This document shows, piece by piece, positions 25,591-33,630 of a stretch of DNA of 64,000 nucleotides. This DNA comes from QAMX01 sp964515055 (lineage in GTDB: Bacteria > Bacillota > Clostridia > Oscillospirales > QAMX01), in NCBI GenBank assembly GCA_964515055.1, contig CAZEUG010000002.1, positions 1 through 64,000 of the forward strand. The letters run 5' to 3'. How positions within the stretch are numbered: position 1 is the first letter of the stretch; each line of letters starts with the position of its first letter. The notes beneath the pieces are model-generated. The model worked only from the letters and a program-made list of their open reading frames with translations. It did not search any database and was not told where the DNA came from. A program made the translations under genes and the position numbers.

Positions 25591-27756
25591 TTGGCAAAAC
25601 TCGTCATTGTGGAATCACCGGCCAAGGCCAAAAGCATCGGCAAATATCTCGGACGCGGCTACGAAGTGGTCGCGTCCATGGGACATCTGCGCGATCTGCC
25701 CAAGAGCACGCTCGGCGTTGATGTTGACAACGACTTTGAGCCGCGATATATTCCCATCCGCGGCAAAGACAAAGCCATCAAGGAAATCCGCGCCAAGGTT
25801 GCCAAGGCCAGTGCCGTCTACCTCGCCACCGACCCGGATCGGGAGGGAGAGGCCATTTCCTGGCATCTGGCAGCCCTGTTGAAGCTCGATTTGAACGAAA
25901 AGAACCGCGTCACCTTCCACGAAATTACAAAGAATGCCGTCACCGCAGGGATCAAGAACACGCGCACGGTCGATCTGAACCTGGTGGACGCCTATCAGGC
26001 GCGGCGCGTGCTGGATCGGATCGTCGGCTATAAGCTCAGCCCCCTGCTCTGGAAAAAGGTCAAAAAAGGGCTCAGCGCCGGGCGTGTGCAGTCGGTTGTC
26101 ACCAAGCTGATCGTCGACCGCGAAAATGAAATCCGCTCCTTCCAGCCGGAGGAATACTGGACGATCGACATGACCTGTGCGCCGTCTGCCGACCCGGAGC
26201 GCGCCTTTACCGCGCATTATTTCGGTTCGGTCGCAACCGGCCACAAGGAAGAGCTGCACTCTCAGGCAGACGCTGAACGCGTCCTGGCCGATACGGAGGC
26301 CGCCGCGCCTGTGCTGCTTGCGCAGCGCAAGAAGGATCGGCTGAAGAATCCGTCGCCGCCGTTCATCACCTCGACGCTGCAGCAGGAGGCTTCCCGCCGG
26401 TTCTCGTTCGGCTCCCGCAAGACCATGAAGCTCGCGCAGGATCTCTATGAAGGCCAGAACATCACCGGCCACGGTCTGACCGGTCTGATCACCTATATGC
26501 GTACCGACTCCCTCCGCCTGTCGGACGAAATCACCGATACCGCCCGCGAATACATCGCGGAGCGCTTCGGGCCGGAATACGTGCCTTCCGCCAAGCGCGT
26601 CTACAAGACCAACAAAAATGCGCAGGATGCACACGAGGCCATCCGTCCGACTCAGGTTGAGCTGACGCCGGATCTGGTTCGTCAGGATCTCTCTGCCGAC
26701 CACTGGAAGCTCTACAAGCTGATCTGGGAGCGGTTTATCGCCTGTCAGATGAGCTCTGCCGTCTACGACACGGTGGCGCTGGACATCGGCGTCCGCGATT
26801 CCCTGTTCCGCGCCAACGGCAAAACGTTGAAGTTTGCCGGTTTTACCGCGCTGTATGAGGACACCGTAGAGGAAGCACACGGCAACGACAGCGCATCGGA
26901 TGAGGCAGACGGCGCTCTGCCTGTTTTATCCGACGGCGAAGAGCTGATCCGGAAATCCGTCACGCCGTCCCAGAAATACACGCAGCCGCCTCCGCGCTAT
27001 ACGGAAGCCTCGCTGATTCGCGCCATGGAAGAAAAGAACATCGGTCGTCCATCCACCTATTCCCCGACCATTTCCACCATTACCGACCGCGAATACGTGG
27101 CGCGGGACGGCAAGTCCCTGTATCCGACGCAGCTCGGTGAGGTCGTCACCGGCTTGATGGTGGACAAATTCGCCGATATCATGGACGTCGGCTTCACCGC
27201 GCACATGGAGGAAGAGCTGGATGAAGTCGGCGAAGGGAAAACGGCCTGGCGCGGCGTTGTCCGCGATTTCTATACCGGCTTTTCCAGGGAGCTGGAGCAG
27301 GCCGAAAAGGATCTCGAAGGCGTAGATATGAAGATTCCCGACCCGGTCACGGATGTGATCTGTGAGCTCTGCGGGCGCAATATGGTCATCAAATCCGGGC
27401 GCTTTGGAAAATTCCTCGCCTGCCCCGGATATCCGGACTGCAAGTTCACCAAGCCGCTGGCGCAGGAGACACCCGGCATCTGCCCGCTCTGCGGCGGCAA
27501 GGTGATGGAGCGGAAATCCAAAAACGGCAACAAGTACTATGCCTGTGAAAAGAACCCGACCTGTACCTTTATGACCTGGGACAAACCGCTGGCGGAGCTT
27601 TGCCCGCAGTGCGGCAAGCCGCTTTTCCGCCGATATACGCGGGAGGAAAAGAAAATCTACTGTCCCATGTCCGGCTGCGGCTATGAACGGGAGTACAAGC
27701 CGCGGGGAAAGGCCCGGCAGACGGAAAGCGGCGCACCGGACGGTGAGAATCAGTGA
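25591..27756 (+). CDS. topA: DNA topoisomerase I
   Basis: This 721-residue type IA topoisomerase relaxes negative supercoils. The Toprim domain is at the N-terminus (KLVIVESPAKAKSI, ATDPDREGEAISWH). The active-site Tyr302 is in TYMRTDSLRL. The C-terminal 150 residues hold three four-cysteine zinc fingers, beginning CELCGRNMV, CPLCGGKVM and CPQCGKPLF. The length is typical of Firmicutes. I use a TTG start at 25591, because the conserved KLVIVESP begins right after it and no ATG fits. It overlaps trmFO by 4 bases. Confidence 0.95.
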   Translation: MAKLVIVESPAKAKSIGKYLGRGYEVVASMGHLRDLPKSTLGVDVDNDFEPRYIPIRGKDKAIKEIRAKVAKASAVYLATDPDREGEAISWHLAALLKLDLNEKNRVTFHEITKNAVTAGIKNTRTVDLNLVDAYQARRVLDRIVGYKLSPLLWKKVKKGLSAGRVQSVVTKLIVDRENEIRSFQPEEYWTIDMTCAPSADPERAFTAHYFGSVATGHKEELHSQADAERVLADTEAAAPVLLAQRKKDRLKNPSPPFITSTLQQEASRRFSFGSRKTMKLAQDLYEGQNITGHGLTGLITYMRTDSLRLSDEITDTAREYIAERFGPEYVPSAKRVYKTNKNAQDAHEAIRPTQVELTPDLVRQDLSADHWKLYKLIWERFIACQMSSAVYDTVALDIGVRDSLFRANGKTLKFAGFTALYEDTVEEAHGNDSASDEADGALPVLSDGEELIRKSVTPSQKYTQPPPRYTEASLIRAMEEKNIGRPSTYSPTISTITDREYVARDGKSLYPTQLGEVVTGLMVDKFADIMDVGFTAHMEEELDEVGEGKTAWRGVVRDFYTGFSRELEQAEKDLEGVDMKIPDPVTDVICELCGRNMVIKSGRFGKFLACPGYPDCKFTKPLAQETPGICPLCGGKVMERKSKNGNKYYACEKNPTCTFMTWDKPLAELCPQCGKPLFRRYTREEKKIYCPMSGCGYEREYKPRGKARQTESGAPDGENQ

Positions 27757-29078
27757 ACGGAATCACGATTCTCGGTGCCGGTCTGGCCGGCTGTGAAGCG
27801 GCACTCCAATGTGCGCGGCGCGGTGTGCCGGTCACGCTGATTGAGCAGAAGCCCGCAGCGCGGACGCCTGCGCACCGTTCAGACGGTTTTGCGGAGCTCT
27901 GCTGCTCCAACTCCCTCCGCAGCGGCTCCCACACCAATGCCGTCGGCCTTTTGAAGGAAGAGCTGACCGCCATGGGCAGCATTGTGATGGAAGCAGCCGA
28001 ACAGACCAGAGTCGCCGCCGGTGGGGCGGTTGCGGTCGATCGGCAGCGCTTCTCCGACTACATCACGAATGCCGTCCGCTCGCACCCGCTGATCACGGTG
28101 CGCTGTGAGCAGGCCACGGAAATTCCGGTGGAGGGGCGGGTCATTGTTGCAACCGGCCCGCTGACGGACGGCGTGTTGTCGGAAAACATCCGTCAGTTTT
28201 TCGGCGGCAGCAACTATTTCAGCTTTTTTGATGCATCTGCCCCGCTCATCGATGTGGAGTCCATCGACCTGTCCCGGACGTATTTCGCTTCCCGCTATGA
28301 CAAGGGCGATGCAGACTATATCAACTGTCCGATGGAGCGGGAGGAGTATCTCGCATTCCTCCACGCGCTTTGCACGGCGGAGGGTGCGCCGATTCACGAT
28401 TTTGAGGATCACCGCGTGTTTGAAGGCTGTATGCCGGTCGAGACGATGGCGCGGCGCGGCGAAGACACGCTGCGCTTCGGCCCACTGAAGCCGGTCGGCC
28501 TGATCAATCCGCACACGGGCACCCTGCCGTATGCGGTGGTGCAGCTTCGCCGGGACAACGTCGCGGGGACGGTGTACAACATGGTCGGCTTCCAGACGCA
28601 TCTGAAGTTTGGAGAGCAGAAGCGTGTCTTCTGCATGATTCCCGGCCTGGAGCACGCGGAATTCCTGCGGTATGGCGTCATGCATCGGAATTCCTATCTG
28701 GATTCTCCGCGCCTTTTGGACGGCTTTTACCGCGCCCGGAAAGCGCCGCGCATTTCCTTTGCGGGGCAGTTCACCGGGGTGGAAGGGTATGTCGAATCGG
28801 CCGCATCCGGTCTGTATGCCGGGGCTGCCGCTGCGATCGAGCTGCTGACTGGCCAACTGCCGGAGCCTCTGCCGCGCTCCACCGCCACCGGTGCGCTGGC
28901 TGCCTATGTGAGCAATCCCGCCGTGACGGATTTTCAGCCGATGAATGTCAACTTCGGCATCATCGACGGCAGCGGTGTCCGCGCAAAGGGCAAGCAGGCA
29001 CGGCTGGAGGCTATTGCCGACCGCGCATTGCAGCAGATTGCCGACAGTGCATTTGCCGCCAACCGCGTGATCGAATGA
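27753..29078 (+). CDS. trmFO: tRNA uridine-54 methyltransferase (folate-dependent) TrmFO
   Basis: This 441-residue flavoprotein makes 5-methyluridine at position 54 of tRNA using methylenetetrahydrofolate. It has an N-terminal FAD-binding motif GAGLAGCEAALQCARRG, followed by the family-specific FAELCCSNSLRSGS and, near the C-terminus, FAGQFTGVEGYVESAASGL and NVNFGIIDG. It starts at a GTG overlapping the topA stop by 4 bases (GTGA). The topA-trmFO pairing is conserved in Firmicutes. It does not belong to the SAM-dependent TrmA family. Confidence 0.95.
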   Translation: MNGITILGAGLAGCEAALQCARRGVPVTLIEQKPAARTPAHRSDGFAELCCSNSLRSGSHTNAVGLLKEELTAMGSIVMEAAEQTRVAAGGAVAVDRQRFSDYITNAVRSHPLITVRCEQATEIPVEGRVIVATGPLTDGVLSENIRQFFGGSNYFSFFDASAPLIDVESIDLSRTYFASRYDKGDADYINCPMEREEYLAFLHALCTAEGAPIHDFEDHRVFEGCMPVETMARRGEDTLRFGPLKPVGLINPHTGTLPYAVVQLRRDNVAGTVYNMVGFQTHLKFGEQKRVFCMIPGLEHAEFLRYGVMHRNSYLDSPRLLDGFYRARKAPRISFAGQFTGVEGYVESAASGLYAGAAAAIELLTGQLPEPLPRSTATGALAAYVSNPAVTDFQPMNVNFGIIDGSGVRAKGKQARLEAIADRALQQIADSAFAANRVIE

Positions 29079-29100
29079 TAGAAGACGAAAGGAAGAGCTT

Positions 29101-30132
29101 ATGAAACTGATCGTTGATACCATGGGCAGCGACAACGGCTGCGCCGAACTGACAAAGGGCGTCATCGATGCCGTCCGGGAACTGGAGATCGATGCGGTTG
29201 CCGTCGGAGATCAGGCTGTGATCGAACCGATGGTGGAAGCGGCCGGGCTGACCAATCGGATTCGGACGGTTCATGCGCCGCTCGCTGTGACCATGGAGGA
29301 TGAGCCCAACGTGGTCATGCGCGGCGAAAAAACGGCGTCATCCATGGTCACGGCCATGAAGCTGCTCTCCTCCGGTGAAGGCGATGCGGTGGTCACGGCC
29401 GGGAATACCGGTGCGGCCATCATGGCCTCGACGCTGTATGTCGGCCGCATCCGCGGCATTCGCCGTGCGGCGCTGGCTCCGATTCTTCCGGTCGGCCACG
29501 GTGGCGTCCTGCTGATTGACAGCGGTGCCACTGTGCAGTGTACGCCGGAATATCTGTTGCAGTTTGCATATCTTGGCTCCTACTATATGCGGTTTGTCCT
29601 GAACCGCGGCAGCGATCATATGCCGACGGTCGGCCTTCTGAACATCGGCGCGGAAAGTCACAAGGGTGACGAGCTGCACCGGAACGCCTATGCGCTTTTG
29701 AAACACGCCGGTGAGGAAGGGCTTTTGAATTTTGTCGGCAATGTGGAGGGGCGCGATGTGCCTTCCGGCCGTGCGGAGGTCGTCGTCGCGGACGGCTTTT
29801 CCGGCAACGTCTGTCTGAAGGCGCTGGAAGGAATCGGTCTGTTCTTTGTCGGTGAGCTGAAGAAAGCCATGTTTTCCTCCTTCCGTTCGAAGCTGGGTGC
29901 GCTGTTGCTGAAGCCCAGTCTGGCATCGCTGAAGAAAACCATGAACTACAAGGAAATCGGTGGTTCCCCTCTGGTCGGCATTTCCGCACCGGTGATCAAG
30001 GCACACGGCTCTGCCGATGCCTTTACGATGAAGAATGCGATGCGGCAGGCCATACAGTATGTCGAGGGCGATATGATTCGCCACATTTCGGAAAACATCG
30101 ACTGCATGAAAGCGCCTTCGTCGGGCAATTGA
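29101..30132 (+). CDS. plsX: Phosphate acyltransferase PlsX
   Basis: This 343-residue peripheral membrane enzyme makes acyl-phosphate from acyl-ACP for phospholipid synthesis. Family motifs are DTMGSDNG at the start, TAGNTGAAIMAS, LLNIGAESHKGDELHRNAY, NVEGRDVPSGRAEVVVADGFSGNVCLKALEG and YKEIGGSPLVGI near the end. Length is standard. It lies 22 bases after trmFO behind GAAAGGAAG. acpP follows from its own promoter; the plsX-acpP-rnc order is common in Firmicutes, often with fab genes that are absent here. Confidence 0.95.
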   Translation: MKLIVDTMGSDNGCAELTKGVIDAVRELEIDAVAVGDQAVIEPMVEAAGLTNRIRTVHAPLAVTMEDEPNVVMRGEKTASSMVTAMKLLSSGEGDAVVTAGNTGAAIMASTLYVGRIRGIRRAALAPILPVGHGGVLLIDSGATVQCTPEYLLQFAYLGSYYMRFVLNRGSDHMPTVGLLNIGAESHKGDELHRNAYALLKHAGEEGLLNFVGNVEGRDVPSGRAEVVVADGFSGNVCLKALEGIGLFFVGELKKAMFSSFRSKLGALLLKPSLASLKKTMNYKEIGGSPLVGISAPVIKAHGSADAFTMKNAMRQAIQYVEGDMIRHISENIDCMKAPSSGN

Positions 30133-30169
30133 TTTTTTTGTGGATTCCGCCTAAAATGGCGTTTGGCTC

Positions 30170-30198
30170 TTGACAAACACAGCCAAAATTATTATTAT
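30170..30198 (+). promoter_or_regulatory. Consensus promoter of acpP-rnc
   Basis: Perfect TTGACA (30170-30175) and TATTAT (30193-30198) with 17 bases between, giving a leader of about 75 bases that contains a GC-rich hairpin and an AAAGGAG ribosome site. Confidence 0.9.
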
Positions 30199-30279
30199 CT
30201 TATGGTGGATTGTCTGCGGCGCACAAACGCGCCGTTGCATATTGAACATGATTACTTATATTAAAGGAGTGCTCTTTCC

Positions 30280-30510
30280 ATGGTGTTTGAAAAAATTCGA
30301 GAGATTATCTGCGACAAGTTCGCGATTGAAGAGGATCAGGTGACAATGGACACCTCCTTCAAGGGCGATCTGAATGCAGATTCACTTGATATGGTTGAAA
30401 TTATCATGGCCCTCGAAGAGGAATTCGACATCGGCGAAATTGACGAGAACGCGGTTATGGAGATTGAAATGGTCGGCGACGCGGTCAATTTCATTTCTTC
30501 CGTTCTATGA
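30280..30510 (+). CDS. acpP: Acyl carrier protein
   Basis: This 76-residue acidic protein carries growing acyl chains on a phosphopantetheine arm. The attachment Ser is in NADSLDMVEIIMALEEEF, the classical DSL motif. The N-terminus FEKIREIICDKFAIEEDQV and the tail DAVNFISSVL complete a four-helix ACP. The ATG follows AAAGGAG with about 10 bases between. The rnc start overlaps its stop (ATGA), coupling the two genes. Confidence 0.97.
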   Translation: MVFEKIREIICDKFAIEEDQVTMDTSFKGDLNADSLDMVEIIMALEEEFDIGEIDENAVMEIEMVGDAVNFISSVL

Positions 30511-31241
30511 GCCGTTCACCGGAAGCAGAGCTTGAGCAGATTCTGGGACATCATTTTTCGAACCCGTCTCTGCTGACGACCGCATTGACACACAGCTCCT
30601 ATGCGAACGATCTCCGTTCCAAAGAGATTCCCTGCAATGAGCGGCTGGAATTTCTCGGGGACTCCGTTTTGAACCTGATTACAGCGGAGTACCTTTTTAC
30701 CAAATTTTCACACCGGGCCGAAGGCGAATTGACCAAAGCCCGCGCTTCGATCATCTGCGAGGCGTCCTGCCATGAAATTGCCGTGGAAATTTCTCTCGGG
30801 CAGTTTCTCTATCTCGGCCGGGGCGAAGAGCAGAGCGGCGGCCGTCAGCGGACATCCACGTTGGCGGATGCGCTGGAAGCAGTTGTGGCCGCATTGTATC
30901 TGGACGCCGGTCTGGAGGAGGCACGCCGTTTTCTGCTGCCCCATATTGAAAAGCGCGTACATTGTGTGATGAATGAGCTGTTTTTCAAGGATTACAAGAC
31001 TGCTCTGCAGGAAATTGTTCAGAAAAACAAGCAGGAAACACTGCGCTATGTGCTGACGGATGAAACCGGTCCGGCACACGCCAAACACTTTACTGTGACT
31101 CTGTATCTGAACTCGAACCCCATTGCCACCGGTCAGGGGCACAGCAAAAAAGAAGCCGAACAGAATGCCGCCTTTGCAGCGCTGGAGCTGATGGGTGCCA
31201 GACCTGTTCGCCATACGCAAACGGAAGGCGCGGCCGATTGA
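30507..31241 (+). CDS. rnc: Ribonuclease III
   Basis: This 244-residue nuclease cuts double-stranded RNA, including rRNA precursors. The signature NERLEFLGDSVLNLITAEYLF carries the catalytic Glu and Asp residues, and TLADALEAVVAALYLDAG supplies the remaining Asp and Glu. A C-terminal double-stranded RNA-binding domain starts near residue 165 (DYKTALQEIVQ) and ends GHSKKEAEQNAAFAAL. Length is typical. It is translationally coupled to acpP. Confidence 0.96.
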   Translation: MSRSPEAELEQILGHHFSNPSLLTTALTHSSYANDLRSKEIPCNERLEFLGDSVLNLITAEYLFTKFSHRAEGELTKARASIICEASCHEIAVEISLGQFLYLGRGEEQSGGRQRTSTLADALEAVVAALYLDAGLEEARRFLLPHIEKRVHCVMNELFFKDYKTALQEIVQKNKQETLRYVLTDETGPAHAKHFTVTLYLNSNPIATGQGHSKKEAEQNAAFAALELMGARPVRHTQTEGAAD

Positions 31242-31293
31242 GCCGCGTCTTTTTGTTCTTTCGGCAGATTTCTGCTCCCGGAGGTCATTTTTC

Positions 31294-32301
31294 ATGGCAG
31301 GACATTCCATTCTTCCGATTTTTATTCCGCACGCCGGCTGTCCGAACGACTGCGTTTTCTGCAACCAGCGTGCGATTTCCGGTCAGCTGTCGGTGCCGAC
31401 GCCGCAGGACGTATCCGACGAAGTGACCGCTGCGCTGGCGCGGCTGGATCCTTCCGTTGCGCCGGAGCTTGCATTTTACGGCGGCAGCTTCACCGCCATT
31501 CCGCCCGAAGCGCAGACCGGCTATCTGCAGGCGGTGCAGCCCTTTCTGGCGGATGGTCGCCTTTCCTCCGTTCGCGTATCGACGCGGCCGGACGCGATTG
31601 ATTCTGAAACGCTCCGACGGCTGTCTGCGTTCGGCGTGCAGACCATTGAACTCGGTGCGCAGTCCATGGACGATTCGGTGCTTCGTTTGGCGCGGCGCGG
31701 GCATACGGCCGGAGATACCGTTCGCGCCGTTCAGCTGATTCAGGCGGCCGGGTTTTCCCTGATTTTGCAGATGATGGTCGGGCTGCCGGGCGATTCTCCC
31801 GCTTCCGTCCTCGCCACGGGGCGCGCCATTGCTGCATTGCGGCCGGACGGTGTTCGGATCTATCCCGTTGCTGTCCTGCGAGGCACGGCGCTGGCGGAGC
31901 TGGCAAAAAGCGGCGCCTATCAGCCGCTTGCGCTCGACGATGCAGTGGAGCAGTGTGCCGAGCTGATTGCGCTCTTTTCGGCGGCCGGAATCCCGATCAT
32001 CCGGATTGGGCTGAATCCAAGCGAATCGCTTCATGCGGACGTGCTGGCCGGTGCCTATCACCCGGCACTCGGCGAACTCTGCTATGCGCGTTGGTATCGG
32101 AGGCGGATGTGTGCGCTGGCGGAGCCGCTGATGCCAACGGAGCGGCTCGTCTTCTTTGTGCATCCCGCCCGTCTGTCCGTTGCCGCCGGGCAGCATAGGA
32201 GCAATCTGGCCGCTCTGCGGGCGCAGTTTCCGGCATTGAAGGCGATCTCCCTCTATGGGGCGGACGGCGGTCGTGATGCAATTCGCGTGGAGCGCGGCTG
32301 A
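31294..32301 (+). CDS. Elp3-like radical SAM protein
   Basis: This 335-residue protein has the radical SAM cluster motif C16xxxC20xxC23 in HAGCPNDCVFCNQ, binding a [4Fe-4S] cluster and S-adenosylmethionine. Later stretches FYGGSFTAIP, VRVSTRPDAI, IELGAQSMDDSVLRLARRGHT and LILQMMVGLPGD match the Elp3/MiaB-type barrel. It lacks the acetyltransferase domain of true Elp3. The ATG at 31294 follows GGAGG. In many Clostridia a protein of this family sits between rnc and smc; its reaction is not established to my knowledge. Confidence 0.88.
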   Translation: MAGHSILPIFIPHAGCPNDCVFCNQRAISGQLSVPTPQDVSDEVTAALARLDPSVAPELAFYGGSFTAIPPEAQTGYLQAVQPFLADGRLSSVRVSTRPDAIDSETLRRLSAFGVQTIELGAQSMDDSVLRLARRGHTAGDTVRAVQLIQAAGFSLILQMMVGLPGDSPASVLATGRAIAALRPDGVRIYPVAVLRGTALAELAKSGAYQPLALDDAVEQCAELIALFSAAGIPIIRIGLNPSESLHADVLAGAYHPALGELCYARWYRRRMCALAEPLMPTERLVFFVHPARLSVAAGQHRSNLAALRAQFPALKAISLYGADGGRDAIRVERG

Positions 32302-32306
32302 GAATC

Positions 32307-32332
32307 ACCAACGCGGCCTCCCTGCATACTAT
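32307..32332 (+). promoter_or_regulatory. Possible sigma-K (late sporulation) promoter
   Basis: CATACTAT at 32325-32332 fits the CATAnnnT -10 pattern of sigma-E/sigma-K, and an AC dinucleotide at 32307-32308 lies 16 bases upstream, as in sigma-K promoters. No TTGACA/TATAAT pair is present. A hairpin (GACG-CCGAAC with GTTCGG-CGTC) lies between it and the start. Confidence 0.35.
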
Positions 32333-32398
32333 GAAACTGAAGGCTGACGTCCGAACGGTTCGGCGTCCGCTGTCATATGTGGCAAGGAGGTTATCATT

Positions 32399-33214
32399 TT
32401 GCCGGATCCCAGAGTATCGAACAGCTGCGGGAAGGACTCCGTCTGCATCCGGACGCGAAAGGTTTATGATGCCTGTCGCAGTCAGGACTGTCTGGAGGAT
32501 CTCCGCGTACTGCTGACCAACGAAAGTCAGGCGCTGCTTGAGCGCGCCATGAATGTCAAACCGAAGTCGGCGTCCATCCTGTGGACATACGTGGACGTCG
32601 AGCCGGTACCCTTTAACGACGGGTTCTATACCGTCGATGCCAGGCTCTTTTACCGCATCACGGCTGACGTGTTCTGCGGCATTGGCCGACCGGTTGAAAT
32701 TGAGGGGCTTGCAACCTTTGACAAGCGTGCCATTTTGTATGGTAGTGAGGGAAAAGCCAAAACGTTCTCTTCGCAGATGGTTGCGGCGACGGGTGACGAT
32801 ATCCAGCTGCGGCCACGAACCAATCTGCCCATCGCCACGATCGAGGCCGTGGATCCCGTTGTACTCTCCTGCCGCATCGTGGAGCCCTGCGACCATTTCT
32901 GCGGCTGTGAGAGCTGCTGCAGCTGCGCGGACGTGCCGGATGCTATCTGCACCTGCTTCCGTTCCCCGTTCGTGCCCGGCGATGATGCGCGCCGCCTGTA
33001 CGTTTCGCTCGGTCAGTTTTCCATGATGCGGCTGGAACGCGATACACAGCTGCTCGTTCCGGGGACGGACTACTGCATCCCGGAAAAAGAATGTCCGAGT
33101 GCGACAGAGAACGACGCCTGCGACCTGTTTTCGCGGTTCCGCTTCCCGACCAGCGAGTTTTTCCCGCCGGACAACGGCGCGGACAACAGCTGCGGCTGCG
33201 GGTGTAAAAAATAG
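32399..33214 (+). CDS. Cysteine-rich protein, possible spore coat component
   Basis: This 271-residue protein starts at TTG 32399, chosen for AAGGAGG 8 bases upstream. Its first part has CIRTRKVYDACRSQDCLEDLRV, a pattern I associate with a conserved clostridial family of unassigned function. Around residue 160-185 there is a dense cysteine block (CDHFCGCESCCSC), and the protein ends CGCGCKK. There is no signal peptide or membrane helix. Dense cysteines, the lack of secretion signals and a sigma-K-like promoter suggest a disulfide-linked coat protein, but this is inference. It follows the radical SAM gene by about 100 bases. Confidence 0.75.
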   Translation: MPDPRVSNSCGKDSVCIRTRKVYDACRSQDCLEDLRVLLTNESQALLERAMNVKPKSASILWTYVDVEPVPFNDGFYTVDARLFYRITADVFCGIGRPVEIEGLATFDKRAILYGSEGKAKTFSSQMVAATGDDIQLRPRTNLPIATIEAVDPVVLSCRIVEPCDHFCGCESCCSCADVPDAICTCFRSPFVPGDDARRLYVSLGQFSMMRLERDTQLLVPGTDYCIPEKECPSATENDACDLFSRFRFPTSEFFPPDNGADNSCGCGCKK

Positions 33215-33307
33215 CGCGTTGTGCGATATGGGGCAGGTGTGCGTCGGGCGGAGGTGCTGCCCTTCTCCGGCACGTGCGCGAAGCCTGAATGGAATACACG
33301 GCAGGCT

Positions 33308-33343
33308 CAGCCGCCCGGACTTTTTTGTCCGGGCGGCTGTTTG
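33308..33343 (+). terminator. Hairpin terminator after the cysteine-rich gene
   Basis: CAGCCGCCCGGAC and GTCCGGGCGGCTG form a perfect 13-pair stem around a loop of six T, followed by TTTGTG. The T tail is weak, but the stem is very stable. A near-identical stem occurs at 47684-47710. Confidence 0.65.
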
Positions 33344-33374
33344 TGCAAGAGATGGGCGCAGGAATGCGCATCCT

Positions 33375-33550
33375 GCGGACGCGGTGCGTCGTGAGCAGAA
33401 CGTGGCGGGAGACAGCCTTGTGTTCTGCGGTTGCCGAATCGTTCTGCTATGGGGTACGCAGGAGGCTTTGGGAAGCTGTCCGAGCAAGGCGCTGCAACCG
33501 TTTTGCCGGTTCGTCTGATGCTGACGTTGTGACGCGCGGCCGCTTTTTTT
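33375..33550 (+). ncRNA. Candidate structured noncoding RNA (6S-like shape)
   Basis: The ends of this stretch pair: positions 33375-33390 match 33531-33543 in three helices (4, 3 and 5 pairs, one A-G mismatch, one 3-base bulge), and seven T follow at 33544-33550. Inside, AACGT (33399-33403) pairs with ACGTT (33524-33528), CGGTTGC (33428-33434) with GCAACCG (33494-33500), and small hairpins form at 33444-33461 and 33464-33477. A long rod with internal loops and a T-run end is reminiscent of 6S RNA, but I see no known family signature and no good promoter. GC-rich sequence pairs easily, so this is tentative. Confidence 0.35.
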
Positions 33551-33560
33551 ATGATGCCGG

Positions 33561-33589
33561 TTGACTATTTCACATTTTCGCGGTAAAAT
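33561..33589 (+). promoter_or_regulatory. Promoter of the tagA-tmk operon
   Basis: TTGACT (33561-33566) and TAAAAT (33584-33589) with 17 bases between, 42 bases before the start. Confidence 0.85.
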
Positions 33590-33630
33590 ATAGAATAGGT
33601 TGGTATAGACAGCTGAAAGGAGGCGCCGAT

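Larger units (their letters stand above)
33215..33630. other. 416-base intergenic region
   Basis: No convincing protein is encoded here on either strand. From left to right it holds unassigned sequence, a strong hairpin (33308-33339), a candidate structured RNA ending in seven T (33375-33550) and the promoter of the tagA-like gene (33561-33589). Confidence 0.6.

Noticed and set aside
32341..32365. CCGAAC/GTTCGG inverted repeat as a LexA box upstream of the cysteine-rich gene
   Set aside because: The half-site spacing fits neither the canonical box nor the lexA leader palindrome, and it reads better as a small hairpin.
33289..33564. A 91-codon + frame in the gap after the cysteine-rich gene
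   Set aside because: Arg-rich composition typical of noncoding GC-rich DNA, no ribosome site, and it crosses a strong hairpin and a T-run.
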